A stretch of 64,000 nucleotides of DNA from Yamagishiella unicocca. Lineage: Eukaryota > Chlorophyta > Chlorophyceae > Chlamydomonadales > Volvocaceae. The position numbers and the translations under genes were made by a program. The stretch covers positions 186,001-250,000 of the forward strand of contig BDSL01000113.1 of the NCBI GenBank assembly GCA_003116995.1, written 5' to 3'. The notes beneath the pieces were generated by a model, which had not been told where the DNA came from, made no database searches, and worked only from the letters and a program-made list of their open reading frames with translations. Positions 55,254 to 64,000 of this stretch are shown one piece after another; position 1 is the stretch's first letter; each line of letters starts with the position of its first letter.

Positions 55254-57110
55254 ACATTTCACGCGAAAGTATGATTGTGTGACCACGCTCGCTTATATTT
55301 ATTGTTTTTGTGCCCTGGTGTCCCCATGATATGTTTGCGTAAGAGGGCAACCATACAGCCTCAAAGCAAAACTAGCATTCATTCAACCCTAAATAAGTCC
55401 CAAACCCCGATAGGGGCCCTTCTTGAGGCAAGCCCATTAGGGGGGGCCCAATACGAGGGGGAGGGAGGATATGGGCACATAAAGGGGCCCATCCACTCGC
55501 ATACCGATAATGGGGTCGTCATTGAGCGGGTGTCTGTAAAGGCTCAATTGGGCTGAGACTATGTATCGGCCCCCTCCCCTTAACACTACACTTTGTAAGG
55601 GGCGAGCGCGTTCAAAGGCACCGATGAGGCATTGACCCATTTACTCTGTCAATCCTGCAAGCCTGGCCTGTATGTCACAGCTAAACCCGTGACCCTTAAC
55701 CCAAGACGTGCAGTGTGCGGACCACGGAGCCTTTGGGCGAAGTTCTAGGGTTCCCTCGGTCTGAGACGCGACGACTGTTAACCAGTGGATGCTCAATTGC
55801 TTACAGGTGCCTCTGTTTTTTATCGCTTACGAAGTGTCTGGTCTGCTTTACGCTCACTAAGAGTTGCTCAGAGAGCCAAAAGACAGCCCGAGCCGTCTTC
55901 GCCGGCTTCGCAGCCGGAGCCTTTCGCGCGCTGCCTGCTGCCCCGCAAGTGTTGCCTGTGGCCCCAAAAGCTGTTGTGCCTGCTCCAACTGTCTAGAGTC
56001 AGTCTCAACCACGAAAGCCACCACGATGCCATGTTGGTCTGTTCGTTAGGGCCATGGACTGCGTGGACAACGCCAGGAGCAGAATGCGTTATGCGAGTAC
56101 CGGTTCGGAGGAACGTGTTTTCATAGATATTTTAAAGGGCTGCGAAGAGAACTGCATGACGGTGCCAATTAAAATGCCGGAAGGCCAACCGTACTGCAGT
56201 TAGGAGATAGCCCTAGTTAAGACTAAAGCTCAAGTATCACAACCAAACAAATCATAAAATTTGACGCCCGCCTGCCCTATCTCGGCTTGTGGAAGAAGCA
56301 GAAGGCAGCGCAGGGACACAAACTTATTGCATATTCAGCTGTTACATGTCGCTGCCTGCATCTTGGAGCAATATCGGGAAGGACAGCACCATTACTGGTA
56401 TGCTAAGGCTACAGCAACAGGTTGCCGTGCTGCTGCCGATGGACGGTAGGATACCGGAAAGGCAACCGGATAACAGCAAATCGAGTTGCTGCGCAAGAAC
56501 CTGGCTCTCAGCGCGATATGGATGCCAACCAACGCCAGCAATGAGGTTCTGCTGGTCCCAAAGGTAAGCACGGCCCCACTCGTGGTTGCTGACGTCTGCG
56601 TTCGGTCAAACGGTGCTTCTACGAGCGGAATACTATAGGATGAGGGGTTGCAAGGAAGAACGGGGGGGGGTCGAGAGGAAATCCGTGGTTCGGCACGCAA
56701 AGAGGGAGCAGGGACACGCTTAGCATGGGATGACCGGCTAAGGGAAAAAGGGGCCTAGGAGGCACTCGACGGTATGGGTAGGAGGACGTGGGCTGCTGCC
56801 GAGAAGAGCACTTGCTCCCTCCCTACCACGGTGGGGGGCTCCTGCAGCTGCGCGCCGTCTGCTTGGACAGCGGCACGGAAGCTGCAGCCGCGTCACGGAG
56901 CCAGGTTGTTGCGAGTTTCGGCCGGGACTTGGGGCGTATGGCTGGAGGGAGGGCTCCTATCGCGGCGCTACGCTGGACGTCATCGTGATTCCACACGGGA
57001 TTGCACGTTGTGCTCCGGGCGTGTGTTTCAAGCTTGGAAACCTCGTTGACGGTGGCCACCGCCCACTAACTCCGCGCTGCAAACGACGTGCTGTCTCTCC
57101 CTTTCCCCAG

Positions 57111-58200
57111 GCGCCTTGCACGTAAACCGAAGCTAGGACTTCAGCAAGCTGCACGCCAGCTGCCTGTTTCCCGAGGTGCGAATGAACCTGTATGAATGAA
57201 CCCACAGGGCAGGCTATGTGGTGTGCACGGCGCTTGGCGGGGTTGCGGGGCAGGAGTGCTGTGTGGGGCTGGTCCCGCCCCGGCAGGACGGCGGCGGGGT
57301 ATGAGTTGACAAGGGGGGAGGAGGTAGGGTTGGCTCCAGGGAGCGGGTGCTGGCCCCGCATTCGCATTCGCTTGCGAAGTACACAGACCGGGTATTGTTG
57401 CGGCTGGACTGAAGGGTCGTGGGGCCCTCCGGGGACTCCATGGGGCGCGGTGCACCAAAGACACCCACATCGCACGACCGCAACGCCCCCCCTTCCGCCA
57501 GCCGAACGCGCTGCATCGCTGCACGGTGCAAGCGCGCTGCGTGTCTCCGTGCCCTGCACCCTTTGCTCCCCGGATCCCACTCCTCCCCTACCCTGCGTTC
57601 CCGAGCTGCCACAACTGCCACAATTGCCGTACGTGTCCCCACTCGTAGGAGGGCCGCCGCCGCCGGTAGTCGCGTGCTGTCGACTGACGGGCCTTATCAG
57701 TCGGACCTGGCGGTGCTGGACGAGGCGCATTGCGTTGTTCCCACGTTGAGGAGTCTGGTAGTCATGGCAGTCGCTCCCGCGACCTCACGCCCACCCGCCA
57801 GGTCACTTCCCTGGGCATCGGCCACACCACGGAGCCGCTGACCAGGTACATCGCGGACGCCGCGGCGGAGGCGGCGGCCGGACTGGCCACACGTGAGTGA
57901 GGGCTACAGCGGGTGGGGTGGGGGCCGGGGGCGCTTGCTTGCATGTGCCAATTGTGAGACCCGTGCTCCACCTGGCGAAGGCTCCTCCCAGCCGTCCAGA
58001 CCACCCTTCGTGACTGCCTTCTCCTGAGAAGCCTTCGAGTTCTGTTGCCGGCCGCCCTACTTGAGCTGCCCTTCTTTGCGCCGGTGCCTACTCCTGCCGT
58101 CGCTACAGGTACGACAAGGAGCAGGGCCAGGGGGCGCTGCGTGAGGCGGTGCGGTCCTGGAGGTTCAGGCCTCTGCCGGCGAAGTCGCCGGCAGCGAGAG
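57111..58200 (+). pseudogene. LL-diaminopimelate aminotransferase relic
   Basis: Three exon-like pieces match the N-terminal part of LL-DAP aminotransferase (plastid lysine synthesis, DAPAT/AGD2 family). 57111-57175, between CCCCAG and GTGCGA, ends SKLHASCLFPE, matching the family segment before the first domain, but a TAG stop lies four codons before SKL. 57802-57892, between GCCAG and GTGAGT, reads SLGIGHTTEPLTRYIADAAA; the family motif is GIGDTTEP, so the Asp is His. 58109 onward, after CTACAG, reads YDKEQGQGALREAV, but the splice phase does not fit and the preceding GYSGYG motif is missing. Nothing of the PLP-binding half follows. Stop, phase break and truncation indicate a dead copy. An intact paralogue elsewhere in the genome is expected. 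Confidence 0.72.
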
Positions 58201-59663
58201 GTGCCGGCAGGAGGACATCCCCGGGCAAGGGTGCCCGCTGGTGCTGGTGCTGGGTGAGGGCGGCGACCAGGAGCGGCCTCCGAGAGCTGGAAGGGCGGTG
58301 AGGGCAGGGCGGGAAGGGTGCGGACGGGGCGGTCAGCAGGGGTTAGGGCCGTTGGCGCTGTGCTGGCGGTGCGCGCCGTGGGACATTGGGGGGAAGACGC
58401 ATTCGAGTGCAGCTTGCCTACTGGCTGCTCGAGGAGCACCCGCAACGCGGCGATGGCGGTGCGGCAGCGCTTGATGTGGGGCTCAGCGCGTGGTATGCCG
58501 CGTTTGGCAAGACGGACGGGACCTAGACGTTTCGTGAGTGTGGCAGGAATCCCCTAAAGCTTGTAGGGGTCGCTCCGAAGGTCCCAGCAGAAAGAGTTGC
58601 CCCTGCGCAGCGCGGCCGGATGGGGCCCGCCGGGCCCGGGTCCGGAGGGCGCAGGCCTGGCTTCGGGGGCTTATTTGGCCGTGTGGTGTGTTGGTGGCAC
58701 CGCACAGCTACCCACAGGACAACACTACAAATGACAGCGCCCCACCTCACCCTGACCTCAACTCGCCCCACCTCACCCGCACCTCCCATCGTGCGCCGAA
58801 CGCAGGCGACCGGAAGCAGCGGCTCGGCTCGCTGCCGCCACCGGCCCAACCGGCCAGGCCTTCCTGCAGGAGCGCAGGCGGGTGGCGGGCAGCAGCCATT
58901 GTGTGCCACCATCGCCACCAGCACCGCTGCCACCACCACCACCACTACCCGGTGGTTGCCGCGTCGGCTTCGATGCTGGTGGCGGGTCCCGTGGAGGCAG
59001 CTGTGGTTGCGGAAGTGGTCTACGTGCAGGTGCAGGGAGGCAGTGGAGACGGCGGCGGACCCGAGGAGGCGACGACGCCGCGGCCGCGACTGATGCGTCC
59101 AGGCCGCACCACCCATAGTGTGATCCGCAAGGTCATCCGTCGTTGCATGTTATGTCGGTTATGGGCCATGCATTTTACGGACGGCGACGGCGGGCGGGCG
59201 CTGCCGGAGCCTTTTGTACCTAGGTCGAGGGTGGGCGGCCGGGCGGGTGCCGCTTAGTCATATGATGTGTTCGGTTCGGGAGGGGGGCGTCAGCCAGGGG
59301 GTTGCTGCTGTGCGTGGGGAACCAGGGGGGTGCTGCTGTGCGTGGGGGACCAGGGGGGCGCAGGGCCGAGCAGGGAGGTCGCAGAGGGACATGGAGAGCT
59401 ACCGAAACCATTGACGTCCGAACCAGGCCCAACGATATTAAAAGAAGAGCGCTAAGGGTTCCACGTACTGGGGGGTATCGCATAAGGAGGTTGGCGGTCT
59501 GAAGCGACTGAAGGGTGCGGGTGCTCGTTAGGGTTTTAGGGTTCGGTGTTGCTGTCCGAAAGAAACCTCTGGGGGAGCGCATCCGGTGGTTTCTACCCGC
59601 AACCGCCCACGTCTCATCTCGTCATGGTAATCCCTCAACGCAACATTCCTTCTCTCTTCTCAG
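58200..59663. other. GC-rich region, no intact gene
   Basis: Long open frames on both strands (for example 58538-59257 +) are low-complexity translations rich in Pro, His, Gly and Arg and resemble no family. A piece near 58402-58527 reads VQLAYWLLEEHPQRG, which has the look of an ankyrin-type helix but is too short to call. A G-rich tandem repeat is at 59302-59358. Confidence 0.4.
59302..59358. repeat. 28-bp G-rich tandem repeat, two copies
   Basis: Copies at about 59302-59330 and 59331-59358 share TGCTGCTGTGCGTGGGG followed by ACCAGGGGGG. Runs of six G recur and could favour quadruplex structure. Confidence 0.75.
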
Positions 59664-59915
59664 GCCGTACAGTGCCGCTGCTGGCAACAGCGACCTGGCC
59701 ATGCTGCGCTACTTGCGGCGGCTGGGCCTCTCCTGGCAGTCCTTGACGGACTGGGCCTGGAGCTTCCTGTGCTGCGCTGGCTGGTAGAAGCAGGGAGCCC
59801 GGTGGATTGGGATGTGGCAGTGCAGGCGGCGGGCCGGCGGACAGAGGTGGATCGGAGCGAGGTGCTGGCGTGGCTGGCAGCCGAACGGCAGCAGCTATTA
59901 GGTTCATCGCAGTAG
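59664..59915 (+). pseudogene. Frameshifted ankyrin-repeat-type fragment (C-terminal end)
   Basis: After an acceptor-like CTTCTCAG the frame reads YSAAAGNSDLAMLRYLRRLG, a helix pair typical of the large ankyrin-like families of volvocine algae. That frame stops at 59787. The continuation is in another frame from about 59740: LELPVLRWLVEAGSPVDWDV, then a C terminus ending ERQQLLGSSQ at 59915. A net one- or two-base indel between 59725 and 59760 would explain this; no GT-AG intron fits there. The upstream part of the gene was not found. Confidence 0.6.
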
Positions 59916-60311
59916 CAGATGTGGCGACAGTCATGGTGGCAGATCCTGGGGTCAGTACAAGCGAGCTGGTGACCCGGTGAGCTGCTGCGGCTGCGTGGCG
60001 CCAGCAGGGCTGCAAGGGAGGTCCGGGGCTGCTGTCTGGCACGACGCGACGTGGGCCCCGCCTGGGAAGGAGGGGCGGTCAGGGAGAGTGGAGCCGTTGA
60101 CGCCAGTGACCGGAGGGGTCGGTCGAGGCGAGTGGGGGTTGGCCGGTGGTGGGGAGGGGGGCCGTCGGGGTGATGGGTGGTGTTCGCAGGTGGCGGCGGA
60201 TGTCGACCAGGGGGGTATCACGCGGCCTAAGCTCGGTAACTCCCCTGCACGTGCCTGTCAGCCCTGGCAATTACCCCCACTGCTGGATAACGGGGAGGTA
60301 GCCAAATGTAA

Positions 60312-60363
60312 ATGAGCGCCGCCACGCCGTTCATAAGATGAGCGCCGCCACGCCGTTCATACG
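60312..60363. repeat. 26-bp tandem repeat, two copies
   Basis: Adjacent copies at 60312-60337 and 60338-60363, one mismatch (ATGAGCGCCGCCACGCCGTT followed by CATAAG or CATACG). Confidence 0.9.
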
Positions 60364-61394
60364 ATGAAGGTTTCCTTGCGTCATACAGCATCGCACTGAG
60401 CGCTGCCACTAATCGCCCACCCGTGGGTCGCTGGCGTAATTGACCATAAGCGTTTGTCCCTTTACTGGGAAGCCTCGCTTAGATCGTAATTTTCCCGTGG
60501 GTCGCTGTCGTCCAGATCATGCAAGAATGCACCCCTTACATGATGACGCATCATGGAAGCGTAAGGCTGCGAAGAACTAGCAGGTGATGGTGATCATCAT
60601 CTGAGGTTATGCCCTGATGAATAGCAAAACTGTTGGTTGACGGTTGGGCCCGACTAACCCACGCCATCCCACGCTGCTCACCGCCTGGGATGCACTGCGG
60701 CCCCGCTGGCGCAAGATTTAGGCGTGGAGATAACAATTGCGTGTCGCAATTCATCCATGACCATGCACTGGGCGGAAGAGTAGCCACTATCGATTGGACC
60801 TGCATTGCAGCAATAACCAAACCCAAACCCCTATGAGCACCCACCATTACGCAACATAGTGACATTTCCTGGCTACTTGGCAAATGCAACATTGGGCTGC
60901 ATACCTGGCAGGCGCGTACCTCCGCAGAAAGCCACAGGGCTGGAGAGGGATATCAATTTGCCCGCCGGCACTCCAGCTCGCCAGCAAGTAATGCATGTAG
61001 CAGTATGGGACAGGCGGCACTCGTCCCATACCGCATATCTTCCTGCGGTGTCGGCGGGTCACTCGGTCCTCCCCACACCACCAGCGTAGGGCGTGAGCCC
61101 GCTGCGTTCAGTGATGAGGCCCCGGTAATGTCACGCAGGGCCTCCCCACGTGGCCGGGCTAGAAAACTGCAACTCGACAGTCGGACCTCGCGCTCTGCTG
61201 CGCCGTGACTGGGACCATGGTAGGCTGGCAACACAGCGACCTGCAGGGGCAAAGAATCATACAGTGAAACGCTTGCACGGCGCAGAGACAGCCTGAAAGC
61301 CCGGGCATGTGAGTGAAGCTAACCTGACCAAAGCTAATGGCCACTCCCGTTCGTAAGAGCGCGTGCGGAGATTGAACAGCGGCTGCAGTGACGT

Positions 61395-61533
61395 CCGTTG
61401 TCATACGGCCGCCCAAGCAGCGCCTCAGCCGCGGTGCCGCTGCGCCGCCGCCGCACGGTAATCCACGTATGTTGTCCTAGGGAAGGCAGGTGGCAGCGGG
61501 GGCAAGGGGCAAAAACACGACTTGGCACCCGTA
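61395..61533. repeat. Direct repeat, copy 1 (139 bp)
   Basis: First copy of a long direct repeat whose partner is at 61618-61753, 223 bp downstream. It begins CCGTTGTCATACGGCCG and ends CACGACTTGGCACCCGT. The two differ at roughly ten sites by eye, including a three-base length change. Confidence 0.88.
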
Positions 61534-61617
61534 GTAATCAAGGATAGGAAATGCGGTGAGGCGATCGCCCAGTTGCCATGCATAAAACCAAGACCGGCTG
61601 GCGACACGGCAGCGGTC

Positions 61618-61753
61618 CCGTTGTCATACGGCCGTCCAAGCAGCGCCTCAGCCGCGGTGCCGCTGCGCCGCCGCCGCACGCTAATCGACGTACGTTGTCC
61701 TACGGAAGGCAGGTGGCAGCGGGCAAGGGGCGAAAACACGACTTGGAACCCGT
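61618..61753. repeat. Direct repeat, copy 2 (136 bp)
   Basis: Second copy of the repeat at 61395-61533, same orientation. The 84-bp spacer between the copies shows no clear duplication. No target-site duplication or terminal inverted repeat was found, so a segmental duplication is as likely as a mobile element. Confidence 0.88.
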
Positions 61754-63748
61754 GGTACGCAAAGGGCATGAAGCCAGTTGTTGTCATGGTCGTCGGTTGT
61801 GACTTTGGGAATGGCGCCGGCCCGTTACCACAGCGTCATCCTGGGTATTCTATAACGGGATTTACCTGCGGTTCCAGCGAACGGGAGCTGTACAGTCAGA
61901 ACATTTCCCAAGGCACGAAGCATGGCTGGATGGCATAATGAGAAGCCTCAAAGAAGGCCCCCAATAGTTCTGCAATGCACTTTTACCCAGATATCGAATC
62001 CTGGGATGGTTGCGCTGTTGATTGCGGCAAACGAGTGCAGAACACGCCTTCAATGGACGTTCGCCATCAGGGCACGTCGGATACAGCTGCAACTATGAGG
62101 ATTGCAGCTGCAAGTACATGTGCTTTAGGAGCAGCCACAAAGATGTTCTTGCAACATTGTGCTGAAATGCATACCCCAATCTTGAGATACCGGTGGTTGT
62201 CCTTCGAACGAATGTAGCCAGAACAGAGCTTACATCCACCGCTCTGAAGCAAGGTAACGTGGATGAATCAGTTGAAAGGAATTCCTGGCATCATTGGATG
62301 TGCAATAGGCCAGATGGATGGCTAAAGGCGGACATGCACCGTTTCGCCTTCGTAAAGGTCGACTCCAAATTGGTTGCTGGCTATCATTACTGTTGATGCA
62401 CAGGAAGCATGTGGTTCACAATCCAGTATGGACGCGGCAGAATGCAACAGCTACAAGGGAGCTGGAGCTGGGCAGTCCGCCCGCAGTACGATAACTGTCA
62501 CTACCGCTTGCACTGCACTGGAAGGTCACTCGCCTGGACCTGGTCGTCATGAGCGCAACAGGGTATGAAAAGCTTCTAAGCACTATATGAATTTGTGACC
62601 GAACAACGAGAGAAGCTATCGCCAGGTGGAGGCTTTCCGCGCGACTAATTCTCACGAATGAAAGTATTGACGGCCAATTTGCTGCATAGCAGCCAATTAT
62701 CAATTCCCCAGCACAAGGTGGATTATGGCACGAGTGCCAGGTAGTGCATCTGTACCGGTAGCGCAAGGAAAGGTTCGGCTGCGCTCCTGCGCTTGCATGT
62801 GCCGAACATGGATAACGCATTAAGCACATTAAAGTGCAAATCTTTGTTTGGTTCACACCTGTTTATTCGTCGGTTAGGGCCCTTTGAGGTGACCGTTCCT
62901 GACAGCCACCCGGTTACTGTTTAAATCTTGCGCGACAGATCGATACATTTCGAGTGCTCTCTCAGCACCTAATTAACGGGTATCATCAGGATTGAGCAGC
63001 TTTATTTGGGTGGAGGCTTGCCGGTAGAGCGGCGAAGTCAATCTTCAATCCGTTCCCTACGTCCTCAAGTTTCTGCATGGTTTGGGTGCGAGGCCGCCTG
63101 ATGGCTGCACGGCGACGACCTAGTCGCGCACGATGCTACCATGAAGTGAACGGCCGGTAGCAGTTTGAAAACGATTTAGTGCACGGTTTGGCGCACGGTG
63201 GGTGGGTAGGGGTGGGTCGCAACCCACGGGCCTGTCCAACCGGCCCACCCGGTGTTTAGGCCTGTCGCTACCTCAACTGGATGGGAAGTCCCCTTGTCGT
63301 TGACAAGCGACTTGGGTGGATCATGCCCGCATACCCAAGCTGTCCTGCCCCGAGCCTGCATGAGGAGCTGGTACTGTTTCGTGTGAGCTGTTGGGAGTTG
63401 GAGGTTAACCGGCCGACGGGCGTGCTGAGCGTATCTGCCGATTTTGCGCGTGCGGCGCTGTCGAGGATGAAATGCACGTTTTTGAAGGAGTGGCCCATGT
63501 GAGCTTGCGAGCGAAGTTTGAGGACGCGACAACATTGCAGGGCCACGACAATGGGATAAGCGCCTCCTCTGGCCGTGGCCACCTTTCTCTCTGGGACACT
63601 AGGCACACGGCGATGAAACGCCTCGCGCTCAAATGTTCACGGGGGAACGAGGATGCACCCGCCCGCCAACGTGTCTTAAGAAGACTTATAACCCTCCGAG
63701 GTCCCCCTGGCCTTTACCGACGTCTGCGCGCTTGTGCGGAAGTTGTAA

Positions 63749-63991
63749 CATGTAACCGAGAAGCTGAAGGCGGCCAACCACGACCTCCAGGAGCTGCTGC
63801 CGGGAGAGCCGGTGGTCGCATTGATGTATTGTGCGATTACATCCGGAGCATACCTGGCGAACGAAAGTAGCAAGGCGACCAGCCGGCCCACCCGAGACTA
63901 ACTCAGGTTGCCTCGCTCCCTGGAGCAGACCTACACGCAGTACCGCCATCAGAATGCCATAACTACACAGCAACAGCGACTGTTTCGGTAG
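63749..63991 (+). other. Possible coding remnant at the right edge
   Basis: One frame reads TEKLKAANHDLQELLPGEPV onward to a TAA at 63899-63901, then continues in the same frame (LPRSLEQTYTQYRHQNA) to a TAG at 63989-63991. An acceptor-like ACTCAG stands before the second part. The composition looks coding, possibly coiled-coil, but I do not recognise a family. It could be a nonsense-mutated relic, or two exons of a gene continuing past the window. Confidence 0.25.
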
Positions 63992-64000
63992 GGGAGACAG

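Larger units (their letters stand above)
54831..57110. other. Region after the dynein gene, no intact gene recognised
   Basis: The first few hundred bases are probably the dynein 3' UTR, with a 23-bp tandem repeat and a TGTAA at 55248. Further right, 56477-56563 is a 29-codon open stretch ending at an AAG/GTAAGC donor (LLRKNLALSAIWMPTNASNE...); it looks exon-like, but I cannot join or name it. Another open stretch near 55860-55996 is Ala/Pro-rich and unrecognised. Confidence 0.45.
59916..63748. other. Intergenic stretch with duplications, no gene recognised
   Basis: I see no coding exon with family resemblance on either strand. The stretch contains a 26-bp tandem pair (60312-60363) and a 136-139 bp direct repeat (61395-61753). 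Open frames such as 61425-61787 (-) arise because the repeat itself is open on that strand. A short peptide near 63540-63600 (+) vaguely recalls a WD repeat but is too short to support. Confidence 0.45.

Noticed and set aside
57670..57770. LAVLDEAHCV peptide resembling a RecQ helicase motif II
   Set aside because: No other helicase motif is near, the frame is a low-complexity GC-rich ORF, and it overlaps the interval of the aminotransferase relic.
57762..58445. 227-residue minus-strand ORF
   Set aside because: Antisense to the aminotransferase relic; Arg/Pro/Ala-rich translation typical of shadow frames in GC-rich DNA.
58538..59257. 239-residue plus-strand ORF
   Set aside because: Low-complexity His, Pro and Gly stretches, no recognisable domain, and alternative frames equally open over much of it.

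Overview
The window reads as nuclear DNA of a flagellated green alga, most likely a volvocine relative of Chlamydomonas or Volvox. Genes are cut into many short exons by GT-AG introns (three are GC-AG). A chloroplast-type thioredoxin protein (CDSP32-like) lies in the same 64 kb as two axonemal genes. The sequence is moderately GC-rich by eye, TGTAA motifs follow some stop codons, and relics of ankyrin-type and LL-DAP-aminotransferase genes lie at the right. Species and class are inferences; the gene models come from reading exons, splice phases and family motifs by eye.

Layout. (1) 215-4784 (+): an eight-exon F-box/leucine-rich-repeat protein whose F-box sits in a 33-codon first exon. (2) 4785-7041: intergenic, with short direct repeats. 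(3) 7042-10073 (+): CDSP32-like double-thioredoxin protein in which the usual first catalytic cysteine of domain 2 is alanine. (4) 10995-12837 (-): RRP46/EXOSC5-type RNase PH subunit of the exosome, convergent with (3). (5) 14487-20992 (+): CFAP99, a coiled-coil ciliary protein in 13 exons. (6) 23741-54830 (+): an axonemal dynein heavy chain of the single-headed inner-arm DNAH3/7/12 class in 82 readable exons (about 4,098 residues), with probable extra N-terminal exons at 23256-23580. (7) 54831-64000: no intact gene recognised; it holds a broken LL-diaminopimelate aminotransferase, a frameshifted ankyrin-like fragment, several duplicated GC-rich segments and a possible coding remnant at the right edge.

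How the genes relate. CFAP99 and the inner-arm dynein are neighbours on the same strand and both belong to the motile axoneme; the F-box, exosome and thioredoxin genes are housekeeping or stress genes with no evident link to them. The summed exon lengths of each of the five main models are divisible by three and all junction phases match, so these five genes look intact.

I found no convincing undescribed multi-gene system. The points most worth a second look are the altered thioredoxin active site with an added basic tail, the three GC-AG introns in the dynein, the hidden F-box exon, and the relic-rich right end.
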